A DNA stretch of 64,000 bases from Streptomyces sp. MMBL 11-1 (GTDB lineage: Bacteria; Actinomycetota; Actinomycetes; Streptomycetales; Streptomycetaceae): positions 2,604,001 to 2,668,000 of the forward strand of contig NZ_CP117709.1 of the NCBI RefSeq assembly GCF_028622875.1, given 5' to 3'. The position numbers were made by a program, and so were the translations under genes. Of the stretch, positions 1 through 8,215 are shown piece after piece; the first letter of the stretch is position 1, and every line of letters begins with the position of its first letter. The notes beneath the pieces were generated by a model, which saw only the letters and a program-made list of their open reading frames with translations, was not told the DNA's origin and did not search any database.

Positions 1-50
1 CGAGGCGACGCAGCTGTATCCGTCCCACTCAGCTCCCTCCTCATCCGCGC

Positions 51-821
51 TCAGCTCCGCTCCTCGCCTCGCAGACGGGCGGAGAAGGAGAAGCGGTCGC
101 CCCGGAACAGGGTCCGCACGCGCTCCAGCGGCCGGCCGGCGGTGTCCCGGGAGAGCCGGTGGATCAGGAGCATCGGCAGGGCGGGCGGGGTCCCGATGAG
201 CAGGGCCTCGCGGGGGGTGGCGAGCACGGTCTCGATCCGCTCGTCGGCCTCGCCGAAGGCGATCTGCAGGCGGTCGCGGAGGTAGGCGTAGAAGGAGGAG
301 TCCGGGTCGAACTCCGTGTCCAGGTCCGGGACGCGGTCGACACCGACGTACGTACTCTCCAGGCCGACGCGCTCGTCGTCGGCGAGCAGCACCCGCTCCA
401 GGTGCCAGACCGGCTCGCCCCGCTCGACCGCGATCTCGGCGGCGAGCGCCTCGGGGCAGGGGAAGCGGTCGAGGCCGATGAGGTGGCGGCCGGGCCGTCG
501 GCCCTGGCGGCGGACGCCCTCGGTGTAGCTGGCCAGCGAGAGCGGCTGCTCCAGCTTGGGCCCGGCGACGACCGTGCCGCGCCCCTGCCGCCGCAGCCGC
601 CCTTCCAGGAGGAGTTCGCGCAGGGCCTGGCGGACGGTCTCGCGCGCGACCTCGTGCCGCTGGGCGAGCTCCCGCTCGGTGGGCAGGAGCCCGCCCTCGC
701 CCAACTCGTCGAGCAGCACCGCGATACGGGCCTTCACCGCGTAGTACTTCGGGATACGGCCGTGCTCGGGGATGCCGGAGCGGATCGGTGCGCCAGGTGC
801 CTGGTCGTTCGGGTAGTCCAC
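51..821 (-). CDS. GntR-family (DasR-like, HutC subfamily) transcriptional regulator
   Basis: DNA-binding regulator of about 256 aa. An N-terminal winged helix (about residues 15-75, with LPTERELA and ETVRQALRELLLEGRL) is followed by a UTRA effector-binding domain (YTEGVRRQGRRPG, then ATPREALLIGTPPALPML and the C-terminal RGDRFSF). The order and spacing follow Streptomyces DasR and its paralogues, which sense phosphorylated amino sugars, but the ligand cannot be read here. The start is uncertain: GTG at 821 gives a DasR-like length but has no clear Shine-Dalgarno sequence, and the frame stays open to 902. No close operon partner; the next gene lies about 100 bp away on the same strand. A perfect dre (DasR) site does occur at the far end of the window, but nothing ties this paralogue to it. 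Confidence 0.85.
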   Translation of the reverse strand: MDYPNDQAPGAPIRSGIPEHGRIPKYYAVKARIAVLLDELGEGGLLPTERELAQRHEVARETVRQALRELLLEGRLRRQGRGTVVAGPKLEQPLSLASYTEGVRRQGRRPGRHLIGLDRFPCPEALAAEIAVERGEPVWHLERVLLADDERVGLESTYVGVDRVPDLDTEFDPDSSFYAYLRDRLQIAFGEADERIETVLATPREALLIGTPPALPMLLIHRLSRDTAGRPLERVRTLFRGDRFSFSARLRGEERS

Positions 822-923
822 GGCCCGATGGTTGCAGACGCGGGTGAACCGGCGGCGGTACGGGCACCGCTCCGCCCCCGCCGGGGCGGGCCCCCGCGCC
901 ACGGAACGTACGGCGGCAGCCGG

Positions 924-2105
924 TCAGTCCGTGGCGCGGCGGGCCCGGCGGGCATGCCGCAGCAGGGCGGCCCCGCCGAGCAGGAGCGCCCCGGCGGCGA
1001 CGCCGGTCCAGGCCGGTGACGCCGGTCCGGTGCGGGCGAGTTCGGGGAGCGGGCGGCCCAGGCCGTCGCGGGGCGGATGTCCGGGGCGCTCCTCGTCGGC
1101 TCCGCCGCTCTCCTCCCCGGTTCCGGGGCGGGCCGACGGCCGGGCGGTATCGCGGTCCGGCGACGGGTCCCCGCCCGTGCCGGGGCCCGGGTCCGTACGG
1201 GTGCCGTCTCCCGGGCCGGTGCGGTCCGGATCAGGACGCCCCGGAACAGGATGTTCCGGCCGAGGACTTTCCGGCTGCGGGAACTCGGACCGGGGGCGCT
1301 CGGACGGAGAGTCCGGTTCGCGGATGCCGCCCGTGGCGCCATCGACGATCACGAAGGGGTAGTCCTCGGACTCCCCCACCCATTCGCCGTCCTCGCGCCC
1401 GCCGCCCTTGGCCTTGTCCTGGTGGCGGCGCTGGACGACGGCGGCGTGGGCGGTGACCGGGCCGGGGGCGGTGTCGGAGGTGAAGGCCATCCGGACGCGT
1501 ACGGAGACGGTCTCACCGGCGGGAACGGTGAAACCGAGGAACTCCTCGCCGGAGCCGTCGGTCTCGGCACCGGTGCCGCTCGACGTCCCCGCCTTGCCCG
1601 CTTCCCCACCCTCCTCCTCGCCCTCCCGTTTGCCTGCCTCGCCCTGGTCGCCGCCGAAGACGCCGATCTGCTCGTCGCGGTCGGTGCTCTCCCAGATGAC
1701 CCGGTGTTCGATCTCCGGACGGCCGGGCTCGGAGAACTCCAGCTGGATCTGGTCCGACGTCAGCCTGCGGTCGCGGTCGGCGAGGACGAGGACCGGGTGC
1801 AGGGCGCGGCAGGACGTGTCGGTGGTGTTGGTGAGGTCGAGGAACCAGGTGCCGTAGCCGCCGCCGGAGGCGTACCTGTCCGGGGCGCCCTGGATCCGGG
1901 TCTCGATGGGGAAGTCCTTGGCGTCCGGGTCACCGCAGACGGGCTGCCGGTCGGCGGCTAAGGAGGAGAGTGCGGACGCGGCCGGCAGGGCGGCGGCGGC
2001 CTGCGGGCCGCCCAGGAGCGCGGCGGGCACCGTGATCCCGGCGGCCAGCCCGAGGGCGGCGAACGCACGGGCGTCACGCAGCCGTGCGCAGGAGGTGGGA
2101 GGCAT
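924..2105 (-). CDS. Secreted surface protein with LARTG sortase E sorting signal
   Basis: A 393-aa exported protein. It has an N-terminal signal segment (about residues 14-38, hydrophobic and Ala/Gly rich), a central beta-rich region with two Cys (in QPVCGDP and TSCRALHP), a long Pro/Ser/Asp/Gly-rich wall-spanning stretch, then LARTG, a hydrophobic helix (VAAGALLLGGAALL) and an Arg-rich tail. LAxTG is the motif used by class E sortases in actinomycetes, so cell-wall anchoring is likely. The start at 2105 is preceded by GAAGGG at good spacing; upstream in-frame codons lack one. The middle is low-complexity, and the function of the folded part is unknown. A fragment resembling a sortase E N-terminus lies at 7672-7992, not adjacent. 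Confidence 0.8.
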   Translation of the reverse strand: MPPTSCARLRDARAFAALGLAAGITVPAALLGGPQAAAALPAASALSSLAADRQPVCGDPDAKDFPIETRIQGAPDRYASGGGYGTWFLDLTNTTDTSCRALHPVLVLADRDRRLTSDQIQLEFSEPGRPEIEHRVIWESTDRDEQIGVFGGDQGEAGKREGEEEGGEAGKAGTSSGTGAETDGSGEEFLGFTVPAGETVSVRVRMAFTSDTAPGPVTAHAAVVQRRHQDKAKGGGREDGEWVGESEDYPFVIVDGATGGIREPDSPSERPRSEFPQPESPRPEHPVPGRPDPDRTGPGDGTRTDPGPGTGGDPSPDRDTARPSARPGTGEESGGADEERPGHPPRDGLGRPLPELARTGPASPAWTGVAAGALLLGGAALLRHARRARRATD

Positions 2106-2223
2106 GAGGGGGCACCCTTCACTGCTCGCGGACGACCGGGGCCGGGGACCTCCGGCGGTGGTCTTCGACGCAAGCACGCGCGCGCGGACTCAGAGAGTCG
2201 ACATGCCGACTTGATTCATATGA

Positions 2224-3423
2224 TCACCCGACTGCCCCGTCCCGCTCTCCACCTCGCTCTCCACCTTGCTCTGCACCTCGCTCTCCGCCGTGTTCGTCAC
2301 CGTGCTCCCCGTCCCGCTCCCCCACCCGCCCGAACACCGGCGCGAGCACCAGTTGCGCCGCGCCCTCGGCGACCGGCCGGTCGCCGCCCCGGGCGACCGT
2401 GACGGTCACGCCCGCGCCCGCCCCGCCCCGCGCGGCCCGCTCCTCGATCACGGCGCGGACGCCCCGTACGTACGCGTCCTCGTCGGCGGCCACCGTCCTG
2501 CCGCCCAGAACCACCCGGTCGATGCCGAGCAGACCGACCAGGTTCGCCGCTCCCGTCCCCAGCACCCGGGCCGCCTCGCCCCGGTCGCCGCACGCCTCGG
2601 CGGCCAGGCACAGCGCCTCGATGCAGCCGCGCCCGCCGCAGCCGCAGAGCGGGCCGTCCAACTGGAGGGTCTGGTGGCCGAATTCACCCGCCCCCGTCCG
2701 CGCGCCCCGGTGCACCTCGCCGCCGAGGACCAGGCCCGCGCCGAGCCCCGTACCGAGGTGGAGGTAGGCGAAGTCGCCGCGCGGCTCGTCGAGCGACAGG
2801 GCCAGGGCGAGGGCGGCGGCGTTGGTGTCCTTGTCCAGCACCACCGGCAGCCCGGTCCGCTCGGCCAGTGCCGCGCGCAGCGGGTACCCGTCCCACTGCG
2901 GGAATCCGGTGACCCGGCGCAGCACGCCGTCCCGGTGGTCCAGCGGGCCGGGCACGGCGACGCCGACACCGAGCACCCGCTTGTGCGGTTCGGCGGCGGA
3001 CAGGTCCCGTACGGCGTCCGCCGCGTCCGCGAGGACCCGGTCCGCCGGAGCGCCGAGGTCGAGCGGTGCGCGGGTGACCGCGACCGGCCGGCCCGCGAGG
3101 TCGACCAGGACGGCGGTGAGCCCGTCGCGGTCCAGGTGCAGCCCCACGGCGAACTGCGCGTCGGGGACCAGCCGCAGCACGGTACGCGGTTTGCCGCCGG
3201 TGGAGGGGCGCAGGCCCGCGCCGGCGGCGAGGCCGTCCTCCCGCAGCCGGGCGGTGATCTTGCTGACGGCCTGCGGGGTGAGGCCGGTGCGCTCGGCGAG
3301 CTCCAGTCGGCTGATGCCCTCCGCCCCGGCGGCCCGCAGCAGATCGAGGACCAGCGTGGCGTTGTGGTGGCGCAATGCCGGCAGGTTGACCCCGGCCTGG
3401 GCTTTCGTCCGGCTCCCGTTCAC
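2224..3423 (-). CDS. ROK-family transcriptional repressor
   Basis: A 399-aa ROK protein. The N-terminal winged HTH (about residues 15-70, LELAERTGLTPQAVSKITARL) is fused to the sugar-kinase-like ROK fold. Visible landmarks are the nucleotide-fold Asp region (GVAVPGPLDH), KDTNAAA, and the ROK zinc motif CGCGGRGCIEA preceded by GEFGHQ. The C-terminus is an Asp/Glu/Gly/His-rich repetitive tail (GERDGEHGDEHGGERG), unlike most family members. GTG at 3423 has GAGGAG about 7 nt upstream. The gene is divergent from the oxidoreductase at 3497, and a GCAAC-AGC-GTTGC palindrome sits in the shared promoter, so repression of that neighbour in response to a sugar is the simplest reading. Confidence 0.88.
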   Translation of the reverse strand: MNGSRTKAQAGVNLPALRHHNATLVLDLLRAAGAEGISRLELAERTGLTPQAVSKITARLREDGLAAGAGLRPSTGGKPRTVLRLVPDAQFAVGLHLDRDGLTAVLVDLAGRPVAVTRAPLDLGAPADRVLADAADAVRDLSAAEPHKRVLGVGVAVPGPLDHRDGVLRRVTGFPQWDGYPLRAALAERTGLPVVLDKDTNAAALALALSLDEPRGDFAYLHLGTGLGAGLVLGGEVHRGARTGAGEFGHQTLQLDGPLCGCGGRGCIEALCLAAEACGDRGEAARVLGTGAANLVGLLGIDRVVLGGRTVAADEDAYVRGVRAVIEERAARGGAGAGVTVTVARGGDRPVAEGAAQLVLAPVFGRVGERDGEHGDEHGGERGAEQGGERGGERDGAVG

Positions 3424-3460
3424 GGTTCGCTCCTCTTCACCACCCCATTGTGCCGGTCGC

Positions 3461-3497
3461 TTGCACTTTGGCAACAGCGTTGCTTAAGTGGATCGCA
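3461..3497 (+). promoter_or_regulatory. Promoter with embedded palindromic operator (ROK target candidate)
   Basis: TTGCAC at 3461-3466 and TTAAGT at 3484-3489 are separated by 17 nt. The ATG at 3497 lies 7 nt past the -10, so the transcript is probably leaderless. Between the two boxes, 3471-3483 forms the perfect palindrome GCAAC-AGC-GTTGC. An operator there would occlude RNA polymerase, and the divergent neighbour encodes a ROK repressor. The sequence elements are seen directly; the pairing with that repressor is inferred. Confidence 0.55.
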
Positions 3498-4636
3498 TGA
3501 CCTCCAACGCCCCCAACGCCTCCGACGCGCCCCTTCGCGTCGCCCTCGTCGGCTACGGCCTGGCCGGCTCCGTCTTCCACGCCCCGCTGGTCTCCGGGAC
3601 CGAGGGACTGGCTCTCGACACGGTCGTCACGTCGAACGAGGAGCGCCGGGCCGAGGCCCTCGCCGCGTTCCCCGGCGTCCGCCTCGCCGCCTCGCCGAAG
3701 GAGCTGTGGGAGCGCGCCGACGAGCTGGACCTCGTCGTGATCGCCACTCCGAACAGGACGCACGTCCCGCTGGCGACGGCCGCGCTGAAGGCCGGGCTGC
3801 CGGTGGTCGTGGACAAGCCGGTCGCCGGGACCGCCGCCGAGGCGCGCGAGCTGGCGGCCCTCGCCGAGGAGCGCGGGCTGCTGCTCTCGGTCTTCCAGAA
3901 CCGCCGCTGGGACAACGACTTCCGCACCCTGGCCGGGCTGATCGCCGGGGGCGAGCTGGGCGAGGTGCAGCGTTTCGAGTCCCGGTTCGAGCGCTGGCGG
4001 CCGCAGCCGAAGGGCGGCTGGCGCGAGTCGGGTGACCCGGAGGAGATCGGCGGCCTGCTGTACGACCTGGGCAGCCACGTCGTCGACCAGGCGCTGATGC
4101 TGTTCGGCCCGGCGGTCCAGGTGTACGCCGAGTCCGACGTACGGCGTCCGGGCGCGGCGGCGGACGACGACACGTTCCTCGCGATCACCCACGCCGACGG
4201 GGTCCGCTCGCATCTGTACGTCAGCGCCACCACGGCCCAGCTCGGCCCGCGCTTCCGGGTGCTGGGCTCGAAGGCGGGCTATGTGAAGTACGGCCTGGAC
4301 CCGCAGGAGGCGGCCCTGCGCGAGGGCCTGCGCCCGGTGGCCGGTGAGCCGTGGGGCGAGGAGGCGGAGGAGCTGTGGGGCCGTCTCGGCTCCGGCGAGT
4401 CCCCGCTGACCGGTGGCGGCGCTCCGGTCCGTACGCTGCCCGGCGACTACCCCGCGTACTACGCCGCCGTCGCCGCCGCCGTACGCGGCGCCGGCGACAA
4501 CCCGGTCACCGCGCTCCAGGCCGCCGCAGCGCTGGACGTCCTGGAGGCGGCCCGCCGTTCGGCCCGCGAGGGTGTCTCCGTCACCCTTCTCCCCCACCAC
4601 GACGAGGACCAGCAGGCGAAGGAGCAGCGCGCATGA
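3497..4636 (+). CDS. Gfo/Idh/MocA-family NAD(P)-dependent oxidoreductase
   Basis: A 379-aa dehydrogenase of the sugar/inositol oxidoreductase family. The N-terminal Rossmann fold has the nucleotide-binding VALVGYGLAGSVFHAPL (about residues 14-30), followed by IATPNRTH and VVDKPVAG, which is this family's counterpart of the EKP motif. The C-terminal alpha/beta domain contains the conserved YDLGSHVVDQAL (about residues 190-203) with the catalytic-region His. The substrate is not evident. ATG 3497 is preferred over GTG 3488 because the promoter spacing implies a leaderless start there. The stop overlaps the next gene by ATGA, so the two are co-translated. Likely controlled by the divergent ROK repressor. 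Confidence 0.88.
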   Translation: MTSNAPNASDAPLRVALVGYGLAGSVFHAPLVSGTEGLALDTVVTSNEERRAEALAAFPGVRLAASPKELWERADELDLVVIATPNRTHVPLATAALKAGLPVVVDKPVAGTAAEARELAALAEERGLLLSVFQNRRWDNDFRTLAGLIAGGELGEVQRFESRFERWRPQPKGGWRESGDPEEIGGLLYDLGSHVVDQALMLFGPAVQVYAESDVRRPGAAADDDTFLAITHADGVRSHLYVSATTAQLGPRFRVLGSKAGYVKYGLDPQEAALREGLRPVAGEPWGEEAEELWGRLGSGESPLTGGGAPVRTLPGDYPAYYAAVAAAVRGAGDNPVTALQAAAALDVLEAARRSAREGVSVTLLPHHDEDQQAKEQRA

Positions 4637-5112
4637 GCACCGCCTCCCCCACCCTCTCCGAGCTGATCGCCCAGGAGCGCCGGCTCACCCTCGCGCGCTT
4701 CTCGTACGACGACGCGTTCGCGCTCGGCAGCCTGCTGGTCGCGCTGGCCCGGGAGCGGCAGGCACCGGTCGCGATCGACATCCGGCGCGGCGCGCAGCAG
4801 CTCTTCCACGCGGCGCTGCCCGGTTCCAGCGCGGACAACGACGCCTGGATCGACCGTAAGCGCAAGGTCGTCGAGCGGTACGGCGAGAGCTCGTATCTGG
4901 TGGGCACCCGGTTCCGGGCGAAGGGCACCACGTTCGAGGAGTCCTCGCGCCTGGACCCGGACACGTACGCGGCGCACGGCGGTTCGTTCCCGATCACGGT
5001 GGAGGGTGCGGGCGTGATCGGCACGGTCACGGTGTCCGGGCTGCCGCAGGCCGAGGACCACGCGATGGTGGTCGAGGCGCTGGAGCGGTTCGCGGCGACG
5101 CCGGGAGCCTGA
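4633..5112 (+). CDS. HbpS-like / UPF0303 heme-degrading-domain protein
   Basis: A 159-aa single-domain protein of the GlcG/HbpS-like alpha-beta family (often annotated heme-degrading domain-containing protein or UPF0303). The hallmarks are ERQAPVAIDIRRGAQQLF, WIDRKRKVVERYGESS and the C-terminal GSFPITVEGAGVIGTVTVSGLPQAEDHAMVVEAL. HbpS in Streptomyces binds heme and works with a two-component system, but the neighbours here point instead to a role alongside the oxidoreductase. No signal peptide is visible, so it should be cytoplasmic. ATG overlaps the upstream stop by 4 nt. Confidence 0.82.
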   Translation: MSTASPTLSELIAQERRLTLARFSYDDAFALGSLLVALARERQAPVAIDIRRGAQQLFHAALPGSSADNDAWIDRKRKVVERYGESSYLVGTRFRAKGTTFEESSRLDPDTYAAHGGSFPITVEGAGVIGTVTVSGLPQAEDHAMVVEALERFAATPGA

Positions 5113-5250
5113 GCGGGACGGTACGGGGACGGGGCGCCGCGACCGTACGGAAACCCTGGGCGCTGTCAGCGGGGGGGTGAGGGCGGGGCGCCCCGTCTGC
5201 GCGGCGCCCCGCCTGCGTGCGCGGCGCCCCGTCTGCGCGTGGGAGAGGGC
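5113..5250. repeat. Intergenic GC-rich direct repeats
   Basis: The 138-bp gap between two convergent genes carries three imperfect copies of a roughly 20-bp unit built around GCGGCGCCCCGTCTGCG (about 5187-5242). GGCGCC cores within the copies are self-complementary, so the stretch can fold and may help terminate transcription. No open reading frame of interest was seen. Confidence 0.5.
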
Positions 5251-6111
5251 CTACGCCCCCTTCAGCTCCTGCCGCTGCCGGCCGAGCCCCTCCACCTCCA
5301 GCTCCACCACATCGCCCGCCCTCAGATACGGCTTCGGATCGGGCTGCCCCATCGCGACCCCGGCGGGCGTACCGGTGTTGATCACGTCGCCCGGGTAGAG
5401 CGTCATGAAGTGGCTGAGGTAGCGGACGACCTCGCCGACCGGGAAGATCTGCTCGGCCGTGGTGCCGTTCTGCTTCAGCTCGCCGTTGACCCAGAGCCGC
5501 AGCGGCAGGGCCTGCGGGTCGGGCACCTCGTCGGCGGTGACCAGCCAGGGGCCCAGCGGGTTGAACGTCTCGCAGTTCTTGCCCTTGTCCCAGGTGCCGC
5601 CGCGCTCGATCTGGAACTCGCGCTCCGAGACGTCGTGCGCCGTCGCGTACCCGGCGACATGGGCGAGGCCCTCCTCGGCCGTCTCCAGGTAGCGGGCGGT
5701 GCGCCCGATGACGACGGCCAGCTCGACCTCCCAGTCGGTCTTCCGGCTGCCGCGCGGCACCAGGACCGTGTCGTCGGGCCCGACGACGGTGTCGGGGGCC
5801 TTGAAGAAAAGGATCGGCTCCGCCGGGATCTCCGCACCCGTCTCGGCGGCGTGGTCGTGGTAGTTCAGCCCGATGCACACGATCTTGCCGATGCGTCCCA
5901 GCGGCGGGCCGGTCCGCAGCCCCGTCGCGTCCAGGGCGGGCAGCACGCCGGGCGTCTCGGCGGCTGCCCGTACCCGGGCGAGCGCGGAGGCGTCGGCGAG
6001 CAGCTCGCCGTCGATGTCGGGGACAATCCCCGACAGATCACGCAGAGTCCCGTCGCGGTCGAGAAGTGCGGGGCGCTCGGCGCCCGCCGTACCGACTCGA
6101 AGCAGCTTCAA
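5251..6111 (-). CDS. Fumarylacetoacetate hydrolase-family protein
   Basis: A 286-aa enzyme of the FAH superfamily, which hydrolyses or isomerises beta-diketo acids using a divalent metal. The metal-binding core is readable: GLNYHDHAAETG, KAPDTVVGPDD, then TDWEVELAVVIG, and HDVSEREFQ with GGTWDKGKNCETFNPLGPWLV. The C-terminus has DVINTGTPAGVAMG. These match the hydroxyhepta-diene-dioate isomerase / diketo-deoxysugar hydrolase branch. The best start is TTG at 6111, preceded by AGAGGAG 8 nt upstream; no ATG fits. It is monocistronic and convergent with the preceding operon. The actual substrate is unresolved. Confidence 0.88.
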   Translation of the reverse strand: MKLLRVGTAGAERPALLDRDGTLRDLSGIVPDIDGELLADASALARVRAAAETPGVLPALDATGLRTGPPLGRIGKIVCIGLNYHDHAAETGAEIPAEPILFFKAPDTVVGPDDTVLVPRGSRKTDWEVELAVVIGRTARYLETAEEGLAHVAGYATAHDVSEREFQIERGGTWDKGKNCETFNPLGPWLVTADEVPDPQALPLRLWVNGELKQNGTTAEQIFPVGEVVRYLSHFMTLYPGDVINTGTPAGVAMGQPDPKPYLRAGDVVELEVEGLGRQRQELKGA

Positions 6112-6271
6112 CGGTCCAACTCCTCTTGGTCGAGGTGGTGGCCCTCCGGCGGGTTGCGGCCGACGGCGGACTTGGCTGATCGTCCAAGAGAAGCGAACAC
6201 TCCGCAAGACCTCGTTCACACACTGGACCGACGCTCGCCCACGCGCCGCACCTGCGTGGAGGGCGGGCCGA

Positions 6272-7042
6272 TTACGGCGCCGTGGCCATGGCGCCGCCGG
6301 GGGCGGGCATGTCGCGGTACAGCCAGGCCCGCTCGACGGCGGTCCAGGTGGTGGTGGTGACCACGTAGAGGGCGGCGGCCAGCGGGACGACGGCCACGGT
6401 GATCAGGGTGAAGAAGGACAGCAACGGCATCACCTTCGTCATCGCGCCCATCCCGGGGACAGCCTGTCCGTCCGGGCCCGCGGCGGGCGCCATCGGGTTG
6501 GCGGCCAGCTGCCGCTTGGTGCGTCCGTAACTGAACGTGGCGACGGCGGCGACGATCGCGAAGAGCCCCAGGTAGACCCAGCCCTGACCACCGAACACGC
6601 CGCCCTGCGCGAGCGCGTCGTGCCAGCGCCCGCCGAGCGGTGCGCCGAGCAGGTCGTGGCTGAGCAGCGCGTTGGGCTCGCCGCCGATGGAACTGCTGGA
6701 GAACAGGTGGTAGAGCAGGAAGAACGCGGGCATCTGGAGAAGGCTCGGAAGGCAGCCGGAGAGCGGCGACACCTTCTCGGCGGCGTGCAGTTCCATGATC
6801 GCCTTCTGCATCCGCTCCGGGTTCCTGCCGTGCTTCTTGCGGAGTTCGGCGATCTGCGGCTGGAGCCGGCTGCGGGCCTTCTGACCGCGTGCGGCGGCCC
6901 GCGACAGGGGGTGGACGGCCAGCCGGACGAGCGCGGTGAACAGGATGATCGCGGCGGCGGTGGACGCGGTCTGGAAGAACGGCTGGAGCAGGTCGGCGAG
7001 GGAGCCGACCAGGCTCGCGAAAGCGGACATGAAGGCGGACAT
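6272..7042 (-). CDS. yidC: YidC/Oxa1-family membrane protein insertase
   Basis: A 256-aa integral membrane insertase. It has an N-terminal helix, a cytoplasmic loop rich in basic residues (RGQKARSRLQPQIAELRKKHGRNPERMQ, about residues 50-78), the family signature GCLPSLLQMPAFFLLYHLF, and further helices near 155-175 and 210-235. It lacks a long C-terminal tail, so it is more likely a secondary paralogue than the housekeeping copy next to rnpA. ATG 7042 has GGAGGGC at proper spacing; a second ATG four codons in is possible. The neighbouring DUF6412-like gene is a frequent companion of this paralogue in actinomycetes (recalled, not computed). Confidence 0.88.
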   Translation of the reverse strand: MSAFMSAFASLVGSLADLLQPFFQTASTAAAIILFTALVRLAVHPLSRAAARGQKARSRLQPQIAELRKKHGRNPERMQKAIMELHAAEKVSPLSGCLPSLLQMPAFFLLYHLFSSSSIGGEPNALLSHDLLGAPLGGRWHDALAQGGVFGGQGWVYLGLFAIVAAVATFSYGRTKRQLAANPMAPAAGPDGQAVPGMGAMTKVMPLLSFFTLITVAVVPLAAALYVVTTTTWTAVERAWLYRDMPAPGGAMATAP

Positions 7043-7227
7043 GGGTGAGCCCTCCGGGGGTCTCGTCGTGCCGGGAGGTACCTGCGAGGAGGTACGGGGT
7101 GATCACTCGGCAGGACGACCGGCGCGGAACGCACCGCCCGTACGGGACGTACGTACGCAAGAGACGCACGAGGCACACGAGGCACTAAAGATGCGGGAGG
7201 TACGTACGGGAAGACGTGCGGGGTTCG

Positions 7228-7560
7228 CTACGCGGCGGCCGTCAGGAGGGCGCGCCCGGGTGCCCGGGGCCGTGTGCGGCCCCGGGCGTCGGGGTCGCGT
7301 TGCGGGAGGAACGCGGTGCGCTGCTCCCGGTCCCTGATGGCCGTACGGACCCGGGTGCGGGGCACCGGGGACGCGCAGCGGGCACTGATGACGGAACAGG
7401 CGAGGAGCGCGGAGCCGGCGGCCGCGGTGGCGGCGAGCGCGACGGCCGCGGAGAGGCTGCCACCCTCGGCGAGGAGGACCTCGGTGAGGAAGAGGACGAG
7501 AAGCCCGGCGGGCCGGAGCAGCCGGGCGAAGGCGCGGCGCGGAGCGAAGACATCCCTCAA
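7228..7560 (-). CDS. DUF6412-like small membrane protein
   Basis: About 110 aa with two hydrophobic stretches (LLVLFLTEVLLAEGG and AAVALAATAAAGSALLACSVISA), followed by a conserved-looking cytoplasmic tail RCASPVPRTRVRTAIRDREQ that ends AFLPQRDPDARGR. This tail is typical of the DUF6412 proteins encoded beside YidC/Oxa1 in Streptomyces. TTG at 7560 has GGGAGG 8 nt upstream; the in-frame GTG at 7569 has its Shine-Dalgarno directly abutting and is less likely. Function unknown; a role with the membrane insertase is only suggested by position. Confidence 0.65.
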   Translation of the reverse strand: MRDVFAPRRAFARLLRPAGLLVLFLTEVLLAEGGSLSAAVALAATAAAGSALLACSVISARCASPVPRTRVRTAIRDREQRTAFLPQRDPDARGRTRPRAPGRALLTAAA

Positions 7561-7671
7561 GGCAAGCACCTCCCGTTCCTCTCTCGTACGCACCTCGTAC
7601 GGACTCGGACTCGTACAGCCCCCGGTACCGCTCATGCGCACCGTTCATCGATGCGCACGTCACTCTCTTCG

Positions 7672-7992
7672 TTATACATGATGACCGGATGTGCTCCGGG
7701 CGGGTCCGGAGTACATCCGGTCGGCTCGGGCGGAGGCCGAAGGACGGGAACGCCCCTCCTTCACCGCGTCGTCGACCACGGTCGGCTCGCCCCACTCCCG
7801 CCGCGGACTCTGCACGGTACGACCACCCTCGGCGCGCGATTCGCGGTCGGTCCACCACAGCTGGTGGGCGACGAGGAGCAGCAGCACGGCACCGAGGGTC
7901 ACGACGAGCTCGGCCGACACCCACAGCCGCCGGGCGAGGAGACGTGACGCACCGCCCTCGCGGCTTCGCACGACCGACCGGATCGAGATCAC
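7672..7992 (-). pseudogene. Truncated class E sortase-like N-terminal fragment
   Basis: The frame encodes about 106 aa. A basic N-terminus and one membrane helix (LWVSAELVVTLGAVLLLLVAHQLWW) are followed by TDRESRAEGG and REWGEP. That arrangement strongly resembles the first 60-70 residues of class E sortases, but the catalytic beta-barrel with its His, TLTTC-type Cys and Arg is absent and the frame ends after an unrelated Ser/Arg-rich tail. GTG at 7992 follows a purine-rich GAGGAGGGGGAAGAGGG stretch. Either a decayed sortase or a small single-pass membrane protein. Confidence 0.45.
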
Positions 7993-8215
7993 CGGCCCTC
8001 TTCCCCCTCCTCGCGCAACGTTCCACTCCCGCAACATCGGCGTCCCCGCTCCCCCCCTGCCCCAGCTCTCTCCCCCGCATCGGCGCGCGCACGACGCCGT
8101 ACGGGCATCGGCGCGCACGGTAGGGGCAAACCTCACAACTCTCCAGACTTCTCTCCCTTCTCACTCCCCCGCCCTCTCCTCCACGCCGCCGCCGTACGGC
8201 AGTACCGTGTGGTCC

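Noticed and set aside
5113..5250. Short repeats as an operator array
   Set aside because: Located between convergent gene ends with no promoter; the GC-rich self-complementary cores fit termination better.
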